Positions 58,240-64,000 of a DNA stretch of 64,000 nucleotides are shown piece by piece (within the stretch, counting starts at the first letter, position 1; the number at the start of each line of letters is the position of its first letter). Position numbers and translations under genes: made by a program. The DNA lies in contig NZ_CP070356.1 of the NCBI RefSeq assembly GCF_016919445.1, positions 5,397,502 to 5,461,501 on the forward strand, written 5' to 3'. The notes under the pieces were generated by a model that saw nothing but the letters and a program-made list of their open reading frames with translations, was not told where the DNA came from and did not search any database. This DNA comes from Pseudomonas sp. PDNC002. GTDB lineage: Bacteria; Pseudomonadota; Gammaproteobacteria; Pseudomonadales; Pseudomonadaceae.

Positions 58240-59436
58240 ATGAGTCTGTTCTCCGCTGTCGAAATGGCCCCTCGCGACCCGATCCTGGGCCTGAACGAAG
58301 CTTTCAACGCCGATACCCGTCCGGGCAAGATCAACCTGGGCGTGGGCGTGTACTACAACGAGGAAGGTCGCCTCCCGTTGCTGCGCGCCGTACAGGCCGC
58401 GGAGAAGGCCCGCATCGAGGCTCACGCCCCGCGCGGCTACCTGCCGATCGAAGGCATCGCCGCCTACGATTCGGGCGTACAGAAACTGCTGTTCGGTGCT
58501 GATTCCGAGCTGCTGGCCGAAGGCCGCGTCGTGACCACCCAGGCCGTCGGCGGCACCGGCGCGCTGAAAACCGGCGCCGACTTCCTCAAGCGCCTGCTGC
58601 CCAACGCCACCGTCGCCATCAGCGACCCGAGCTGGGAAAACCACCGCGCGCTGTTCGAAGCTGCCGGCTTCCCGGTGCAGAACTACCGCTACTACGACGC
58701 CGCCACCCACGGCGTGAACCGTGCCGGCCTGCTGGAAGACCTCAACGCCCTGCCCTCGCAGTCCATCGTGGTGCTGCACGCCTGCTGCCACAACCCGACC
58801 GGCGTCGACCTGACCATGGACGACTGGAAACAGGTTCTGGACGTGCTGAAAGCCAAGGGCCACGTGCCGTTCCTGGACATCGCCTACCAGGGCTTCGGCG
58901 ACGGCATCGACGAAGACGCCTCCGCTGTGCGCCTGTTCGCCCAGTCCGGCCTGAACTTCTTCGTCTCCAGCTCCTTCTCCAAGTCGTTCTCGCTGTACGG
59001 CGAGCGCGTTGGCGCCCTGTCGGTCGTGACCGACAGCCGCGAAGAGTCGGCCCGCGTCCTGTCCCAGGTCAAGCGCGTGATCCGCACCAACTACTCCAAC
59101 CCGCCGACCCACGGCGCCAGCGTCGTTGCATCCGTGCTGAACAGCCCGGAACTGCGCTCGGTCTGGGAAGAAGAACTGGGCGAAATGCGCACCCGCATCC
59201 GCGCCATGCGCGTGGCCATGGTCGAACAACTGGCTGCCCAGGGCGCCAAGCGCGATTTCGGCTTCGTAGCCCAGCAGCGCGGCATGTTCTCCTACTCCGG
59301 CCTGACCGCCGAGCAGGTTGAGCGCCTGAAGAACGAGTTCGGTATCTATGCTGTAGGCACCGGCCGTATCTGCGTCGCCGCGCTGAACAACGGCAACCTG
59401 GACACCGTCACTCGCGCCATCGTCCAGGTGTTGTAA
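58240..59436 (+). CDS. Aromatic amino acid aminotransferase (TyrB/PhhC-type)
   Basis: A 398-residue class I PLP aminotransferase. The PLP Lys lies in SSSFSKSFSLYGERVGAL, the substrate Arg in GRICVAALN, and VVLHACCHNPTGVDLT is the PLP-ring loop. The N-terminus MSLFSAVEMAPRDPILGL and the family motifs place it with Asp/Tyr aminotransferases; Pseudomonas members at this position act on aromatic amino acids and aspartate. The start is chosen by family match over an earlier ATG 42 codons upstream. It is divergent from uvrB. Confidence 0.92.
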   Translation: MSLFSAVEMAPRDPILGLNEAFNADTRPGKINLGVGVYYNEEGRLPLLRAVQAAEKARIEAHAPRGYLPIEGIAAYDSGVQKLLFGADSELLAEGRVVTTQAVGGTGALKTGADFLKRLLPNATVAISDPSWENHRALFEAAGFPVQNYRYYDAATHGVNRAGLLEDLNALPSQSIVVLHACCHNPTGVDLTMDDWKQVLDVLKAKGHVPFLDIAYQGFGDGIDEDASAVRLFAQSGLNFFVSSSFSKSFSLYGERVGALSVVTDSREESARVLSQVKRVIRTNYSNPPTHGASVVASVLNSPELRSVWEEELGEMRTRIRAMRVAMVEQLAAQGAKRDFGFVAQQRGMFSYSGLTAEQVERLKNEFGIYAVGTGRICVAALNNGNLDTVTRAIVQVL

Positions 59437-59466
59437 AAAATAAGCGGGAGGTCGCATTTCAGAATG

Positions 59467-59494
59467 TTGACTTCCCCTTTTTAATCAGTAAGAT
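59467..59494 (+). promoter_or_regulatory. Sigma-70 promoter of tRNA-Asn
   Basis: TTGACT, 16 bases, TAAGAT, 12 bases before the mature tRNA end. Confidence 0.7.
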
Positions 59495-59506
59495 ACGCAC
59501 CGTTGT

Positions 59507-59582
59507 TCCGCGATAGCTCAGTCGGTAGAGCAAATGACTGTTAATCATTGGGTCCCTGGTTCGAGTCCAGGTCGCGGAGCCA
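59507..59582 (+). tRNA. tRNA-Asn (GTT)
   Basis: 76 bases with CCA encoded. Acceptor stem TCCGCGA/TCGCGGA, anticodon GTT in CTGTTAATC, T loop GGTTCGAGTCC. Confidence 0.97.
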
Positions 59583-59587
59583 AATTC

Positions 59588-59619
59588 AAAGCCCTCGGCA
59601 TATGCCGGGGGCTTTTTCT
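59588..59619 (+). terminator. Terminator of tRNA-Asn
   Basis: AAGCCCTCGGCA and TGCCGGGGGCTT arms (one G-T pair) followed by TTTTCTTT. Confidence 0.9.
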
Positions 59620-59670
59620 TTGCGCCGCCGAAATCCCACAGGCCGCAAAGGCCAGGCGCGCCATCCAGCG

Positions 59671-59701
59671 CAAAAGAAAAAGCCGGTCAATGACCGGCTT
59701 C
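59671..59701 (-). terminator. Terminator of the ComEA-like gene
   Basis: AAGCCGGTCA and TGACCGGCTT with a one-base loop, followed on the minus strand by TTTCTTTTG. Confidence 0.88.
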
Positions 59702-59721
59702 TCTGATTACCAGAAGCACCC

Positions 59722-60069
59722 TTAGAGCGTAATCCGGTCGCGGTTCTTCTCCAGGGTGGCCTTGCCGATGCCCTTCACTTCCAGCAGTTGATCGATCGTG
59801 GCGAAGGGGCCATTGGCCGCGCGGTAATCGACGATCGCCTGGGCCTTGACCTTGCCGATCCCCTTCAACGATTTCTGCAACTCTTCGACGGACGCAGTGT
59901 TGATGTTCACCGCCTCCTCCTGCGAGGAAGACGCTTTCGCGGTCGGAGCGGACGCCTCGGCTGCAGGCTTCACAGCCGGCTCGGTGTTGGTAGCCGCCTG
60001 AGCGATACCTCCGAACGAGAGGCTCGCCAGCAGGATCATGCTTGCAATGGAAAGCAGGCTTTTTTTCAT
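59722..60069 (-). CDS. ComEA-like helix-hairpin-helix protein
   Basis: A 115-residue secreted protein: signal peptide (MILLASLSFGGIAQAATN), a short Ala/Ser/Pro/Glu-rich linker, and a double helix-hairpin-helix domain (VNINTASVEELQKSLKGIG and ATIDQLLEVKGIG). ComEA proteins bind double-stranded DNA in the periplasm during natural uptake. No other competence gene is beside it; it stands alone between the tRNA-Asn and the O-antigen genes. Confidence 0.9.
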   Translation of the reverse strand: MKKSLLSIASMILLASLSFGGIAQAATNTEPAVKPAAEASAPTAKASSSQEEAVNINTASVEELQKSLKGIGKVKAQAIVDYRAANGPFATIDQLLEVKGIGKATLEKNRDRITL

Positions 60070-60259
60070 GAATCAGTCCTTGATTTGGGTTTCTGGGCGG
60101 TCGCGATTGCGCCGCCTGGGAAACATATCGTCAGGAGAGTCCATGAAAATGGGAGTTTAACGAGTCGGCGGCAATTTCCGCTGCCGCCGACAAAGTGCCC
60201 GGAAAGGACTTACAACGCTTGCAGATGCAGCAATTGCGGCGCCTGCTAGGAGCCGGCCG

Positions 60260-62248
60260 TCAGGGCTCCATCCGCCGCTGCTGGTGTATCAGGTCGACGA
60301 TTTCGCCTTCCGGGCAATAGCCACTGACCGTTTCGCGCAGCAGCTGGCGCACCCGTGCGTAATTGCCCTGGTCCACCGCCTTCAGCAGGTCGGCCAGTAC
60401 CAGCTTGAACCCCTCCCAGGGCATCAGCTCTTCATTGGCCTTCATGATCATCGGGTGCTCGGTGGCACTGACGTTGTCGCCGATGAGCAGCTCTTCGTAC
60501 AGCTTCTCGCCCGGACGCAGGCCACTGAACTCGATGGAAATATCGCCATGCGGCGTGCGGTCGGAGCGAACGCTCAGGCCCGAGAGGTGGATCATCCGCT
60601 CGGCCAGTTCGAGAATCTTCACCGGCTGCCCCATGTCCAGCACGAACACATCGCCGCCGCGCCCCATGGAGCCCGCCTGGATAACCAGTTGGGCCGCCTC
60701 GGGAATGGTCATGAAGTAACGAGTGATGCCCGGATGGGTCACTGTCACCGGTCCGCCGCGCTTGATCTGCTCGCGGAACAACGGGATCACCGAGCCGGAA
60801 GAACCAAGCACATTGCCGAAGCGCACCATGGTGAAGCGGGTCTTGTTGACCTGATGGACTCCCGACTTGTCGCCAAACAGCACCGGCGCGGACTCCTGGC
60901 TCAGCGCTTGCAGGATCATCTCCGCCAGCCGCTTGGTGCTGCCCATCACATTGGTCGGACGCACCGCCTTGTCAGTGGAAATCAGCACGAAATGCTGCAC
61001 ACCAGCCTGTACCGCTACCTGCGCGGTGTGCAGGGTGCCGATGACGTTGTTCAGGACGCCTTCGGAGATGTTGTGCTCGACGATGGGCACATGCTTGTAG
61101 GCGGCCGCGTGGTAGACGGTGGCAACCTTCCAGGTACGCATGACATCCAGCAGGCGCTCCGGATCGCGCACCGACCCGAGGATGGGCACCAGTTGCACCG
61201 GCAGGGATTCACGCTTGATGCGGTTCTCCAGCTCCTGATGCACGCGGTACAGGTTGTATTCGCTGTGTTCGAACAGGACCACGACGGTCGGCGTCGAGCC
61301 GAGGATCTGGCGACAGAGCTCCGAGCCAATGGAACCGCCCGCTCCCGTCACCATCACCACTTCACCGCGGATGCAGTGCTCGATCAGTTCCTTGCGCGGC
61401 TCCACAGGGTCGCGGCCGAGCAGGTCGGCGATGTCGACTTCCTGGATGTCATCCACGCGCACCCGGCCGTTGGCTAGGTCGATGAAGCCCGGAACGCTTC
61501 GCACATGGACCGGATAGGGTTCGAGCAGACCGAGAATCTCGCGACGGCGCGAGCGGGTGGCGGACGGAACCGCCAGCAGCACTTCCTGCGCACCGGTTTC
61601 GTCGATCATCTGCTGCAGGTGCTTGGGCTTGAACACTCGCAGGCCGGCGATCACCCGGTTGGCGATCTCGTCATCGTCATCGATGAATGCGACCGGACGC
61701 ATCGCCCGCCCCAGGCGCAGCGCGGCGACCAGCTGGTTACCGGCGGAGCCGGCGCCGTAGACAGCCACCTTCGGCAGGCCGTCCTGCTGCTTGAGGAAAG
61801 GCATCGCCTGGACGGCGCTGTACCAGCCGCCCATGAAATATTGCCGCATGGCCAGACGCAGCCCACCGATCATCAGCAGGCTGAGCCACCAGTAGTTCAG
61901 CACCAGCGAACGGGGAACCGCCTCGGTGACCGAGCGATTCCAGTAGACCACCAGCGACAGCAGCAACGCCGAGACCGTGACGGCCTTCCAGATCGCGATC
62001 AGCGCGTCGTTGCCCAGATAGCGCATGACCGCCCTGTACATGCCGAAACGGATGAACAGCGGGATGGCCACTACCGGCGCGGTGGCGAACAGCCAGCTGT
62101 GCACGCGCAACGGATAGACCAGGTCGTCCGCGCCCAGACGCACGATGAACGCCAGCCAGAGGGAGAACCACACCAGGGTGATGTCTGTGGCGACCTGCAA
62201 AAGCCGCTTGTATCGTCTCGGAAGCCTCAAAAGGCGTTCTCGGAGCAT
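60260..62248 (-). CDS. wbpM: Nucleoside-diphosphate sugar 4,6-dehydratase WbpM
   Basis: A 662-residue inner-membrane protein of B-band O-antigen synthesis; WbpM makes the keto-sugar nucleotide for FucNAc/QuiNAc-type sugars. About four membrane helices fill the first 150 residues, then a CoA-binding-like Rossmann segment (VAVYGAGSAGNQL), then the dehydratase domain with MVTGAGGSIGSELCRQI and the active-site stretch STDKAVRPTNVMGSTKR. The Tyr of the usual SDR triad is replaced by Met, as known for WbpM. wbpL lies 73 bases upstream on the same strand. Confidence 0.95.
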   Translation of the reverse strand: MLRERLLRLPRRYKRLLQVATDITLVWFSLWLAFIVRLGADDLVYPLRVHSWLFATAPVVAIPLFIRFGMYRAVMRYLGNDALIAIWKAVTVSALLLSLVVYWNRSVTEAVPRSLVLNYWWLSLLMIGGLRLAMRQYFMGGWYSAVQAMPFLKQQDGLPKVAVYGAGSAGNQLVAALRLGRAMRPVAFIDDDDEIANRVIAGLRVFKPKHLQQMIDETGAQEVLLAVPSATRSRRREILGLLEPYPVHVRSVPGFIDLANGRVRVDDIQEVDIADLLGRDPVEPRKELIEHCIRGEVVMVTGAGGSIGSELCRQILGSTPTVVVLFEHSEYNLYRVHQELENRIKRESLPVQLVPILGSVRDPERLLDVMRTWKVATVYHAAAYKHVPIVEHNISEGVLNNVIGTLHTAQVAVQAGVQHFVLISTDKAVRPTNVMGSTKRLAEMILQALSQESAPVLFGDKSGVHQVNKTRFTMVRFGNVLGSSGSVIPLFREQIKRGGPVTVTHPGITRYFMTIPEAAQLVIQAGSMGRGGDVFVLDMGQPVKILELAERMIHLSGLSVRSDRTPHGDISIEFSGLRPGEKLYEELLIGDNVSATEHPMIMKANEELMPWEGFKLVLADLLKAVDQGNYARVRQLLRETVSGYCPEGEIVDLIHQQRRMEP

Positions 62249-62321
62249 CTGCGCTTGTCCTTAATCCGGAGCGGGGAAAATCCAACCCTCCCGCTACATT
62301 GACCACCATATCCGCTGGAGT

Positions 62322-63347
62322 TCAGCTCACATTCTGTTCATCCGGACGACCCGCACCCAGATGAGCTACGACAAGCACCAACGGAGCATAGGCCACAATC
62401 AGTGCCAACAAACCGGAAACTTTCCCCAGACTCGCCAACGCAGCCAGCGGCATCAGCCAGAACAGATTGATCGCGACGACTGCCAGCGTGACCCGCAAAT
62501 GACTCCGATAACGCCGCGAGGCACGCTGGTAGGCATGGCTGCGGTGCGCTTCGTAGACACGCTCGCCCCGCAGCAAGCGATGCACCAGGGTGAAGGTGGC
62601 ATCCACCACGAACACCCCCATCAGGATCAACCAGCCCCAGATCAACTGCGGGCTGACCATTGCCGCCTGCACCGCCAGCCCGCCCAGCATCAGCCCGAGG
62701 AAGCCGCTACCCGCGTCGCCCATGAAAATGCGCGCCGGGGGGAAATTCCACACCAGAAAACCCGCAGTCGCCATGCCGAGTGACAACGGAAGCCACATCA
62801 ACTGGCCGGCGCCGGCCAGCCAGCAACAGAGCGCCCCGCCGATGCAGACGCTGATGGCCTCGAGGCTGGCGATGCCGTCGATGCCATCCATGAAGTTATA
62901 GAGGTTCAGCAGCCAGACGAGGAATACCAGCGCAAGGCCATCGCCAACCAGGCCCAGATCAAAGGTGCCCAGAGGCGTTGGCAACGCCGGAAGTCCGCCC
63001 AGCCAATAGAGCAACCAGCCGGCGCCGACAAAGTGTCCCAGCAGGCGCCAGCGCGCCGGAATATGACGATGGTCGTCGATGAAGCCAATGGCAGCGATCC
63101 AGGCACCGGCCGGCAGCAGAGCCAACAACGCACGCCCATCCACCGCGCCGAGTACGCCAGCCAGGGGCAGGCAGCCGAGGAATCCGAGCACGATGGCGAC
63201 GCCGCCGCCGCGAGGCGTGGGAATCTGGTGTGAGCTGCGGGCATTGGGAACATCCATGATGCTTCGCGCCAGCGCATACCGCCGCACGCCGGCGGTCATC
63301 GCCCAGGACGCCACGAATACGGCAACAAGGAGGATACCCATGCTCAT
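62322..63347 (-). CDS. wbpL: Undecaprenyl-phosphate sugar-1-phosphate transferase WbpL (WecA family)
   Basis: A 341-residue, about ten-helix inner-membrane enzyme that starts O-antigen units by moving an N-acetylated sugar-1-phosphate to undecaprenyl phosphate. Family motifs: FIDDHRHIPAR, NLYNFMDGIDG, FMGDAGSGFLGL and YEAHRSHAYQRAS. ATG 63347 overlaps the stop of the upstream epimerase gene (ATGA). WbpL in P. aeruginosa is needed for both A- and B-band LPS. Confidence 0.93.
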   Translation of the reverse strand: MSMGILLVAVFVASWAMTAGVRRYALARSIMDVPNARSSHQIPTPRGGGVAIVLGFLGCLPLAGVLGAVDGRALLALLPAGAWIAAIGFIDDHRHIPARWRLLGHFVGAGWLLYWLGGLPALPTPLGTFDLGLVGDGLALVFLVWLLNLYNFMDGIDGIASLEAISVCIGGALCCWLAGAGQLMWLPLSLGMATAGFLVWNFPPARIFMGDAGSGFLGLMLGGLAVQAAMVSPQLIWGWLILMGVFVVDATFTLVHRLLRGERVYEAHRSHAYQRASRRYRSHLRVTLAVVAINLFWLMPLAALASLGKVSGLLALIVAYAPLVLVVAHLGAGRPDEQNVS

Positions 63348-64000
63348 CGATGCACTTCCCGGTCCGAGCACCCGACGGTGTCCCGCAGGGCCTGCTCGAC
63401 GCCCACCGGTGGCGTCCACTCCAGCAAGCCACGGGTTTTCGCGATGTCCACCTGCAGCGAGCCGAGCAAGCGCTGGACCTGCTGGCTACGACCGGTGATG
63501 CGCCCGAGCAGGCGCAACATCCATGGCGGTACCGCCAGCAAGCGCGGACGCACGCCCAGCGCACGGCTCAGGCCAAGGCACAACTGCGCGGTCGACAGGT
63601 CCTCGCCATCGCTCACCAGGAACACCTGCCCGGCCGCCGCCGGATGTCGCGTGCAGTGCAGCAGCAGGTCGACGAGATTATCCCGAGCCACCAGGCTGCG
63701 CCGATTGTCGATGGACGCGAACGGCAGCGGCAGGCGACGTCTCAATGCGCCCATCAGACTGGCGAAATTGGCCTTCACGCCCGGTCCGTAGACCAGCGGA
63801 GGACGGACCACGACCACTTCGAGGCCGGTCTGTTCGGAGATGGCGAACAGCGCCTGTTCGGCTTCGAGCTTGGATTGTCCGTAAGGGTCCTGGGGATGGG
63901 GAACGTCATCGGCGGTGAATGGCCGGCCCGGTGCGGTTTCCTCGCCGTTGACCTTGATCGAACTGACGAAGACGAAGCGCTTCACCCCACTCGCCGCGGC
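63344..64000 (-). CDS. NAD-dependent epimerase/dehydratase of O-antigen synthesis, 5' end outside window
   Basis: About 218 C-terminal residues are visible; the frame runs open through the right edge. The SDR-extended catalytic segment FVFVSSIKVNGE and YGQSKLEAE (Tyr-Lys pair) and VVRPPLVYGPGV are present. A GTG at 63985 is internal, just before KRFVFVSS, and is not the start. Likely WbpV- or WbpK-like, converting a 4-keto sugar nucleotide; the exact sugar cannot be told. Overlaps wbpL by four bases. Confidence 0.88.
   Translation of the reverse strand, partial: AAASGVKRFVFVSSIKVNGEETAPGRPFTADDVPHPQDPYGQSKLEAEQALFAISEQTGLEVVVVRPPLVYGPGVKANFASLMGALRRRLPLPFASIDNRRSLVARDNLVDLLLHCTRHPAAAGQVFLVSDGEDLSTAQLCLGLSRALGVRPRLLAVPPWMLRLLGRITGRSQQVQRLLGSLQVDIAKTRGLLEWTPPVGVEQALRDTVGCSDREVHR

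Overview
The window is a 64 kb piece of a high-GC Pseudomonas chromosome. Gene content and order closely follow the P. aeruginosa PAO1 stretch from pepN (about PA3083) to the O-antigen cluster (about PA3146). Two features argue against P. aeruginosa itself: the xcp type II secretion cluster that PAO1 carries between the Asp/Asp/Val tRNA genes and the SDR-metZ pair is absent, and a second, shorter FimV gene sits between asd and usg-1. A relative in the P. aeruginosa group (P. nitroreducens/citronellolis-like) is an inference from synteny and protein similarity recalled from memory; no search was run.

Layout. 1-1,400: 3' part of a DUF1302 outer-membrane-type gene behind a sigma-54 promoter. 1,440-8,400: pepN, a DUF2797 protein, a YeaC protein, rhomboid protease, metallophosphoesterase and nadK, with tight overlaps. 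8,490-16,580: DUF1853 protein, D-cysteine desulfhydrase/ACC deaminase-like enzyme, a coiled-coil protein, fadH, then a divergent nitrilase-AraC pair and a 28-residue ORF. 16,740-17,090: tRNA-Asp, tRNA-Asp, tRNA-Val. 17,360-26,240: SDR, metZ, purF, cvpA, dedD, folC, accD, trpF, truA. 26,250-33,000: fimV, usg-1, short fimV paralogue, asd. 33,050-38,170: leuB, methyltransferase, leuD, leuC and a divergent LysR gene. 38,280-44,580: a four-PAS GGDEF-EAL protein, then an XRE/cupin regulator divergent from a D-amino-acid dehydrogenase-RidA-YkvI transporter operon. 44,600-49,800: ibpA with a ROSE-type RNA thermometer, SDR, dusC, thioesterase, eda paralogue, hydrolase, tetR. 49,950-52,170: duplicated tRNA-Glu/tRNA-Ala cluster and gltX. 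52,240-55,850: LysR gene divergent from an EmrAB-type efflux pair. 56,040-64,000: uvrB with a frameshift in its Walker A region, aromatic aminotransferase, tRNA-Asn, a ComEA-like HhH protein, and wbpM, wbpL and an epimerase from the end of the O-antigen cluster.

Most of the window is core metabolism: methionine, purine, folate, fatty acid, tryptophan and leucine synthesis, tRNA modification and charging. I see no phage, integrase, transposase, CRISPR array or toxin-antitoxin module. I did not find a clear new multi-gene system. The items most worth a second look are the arrangement asd-fimV2 / usg1-fimV, the uvrB frameshift, the sigma-54 promoter with a distal palindrome, the D-amino-acid oxidation module, the 28-residue ORF, and the missing xcp cluster.
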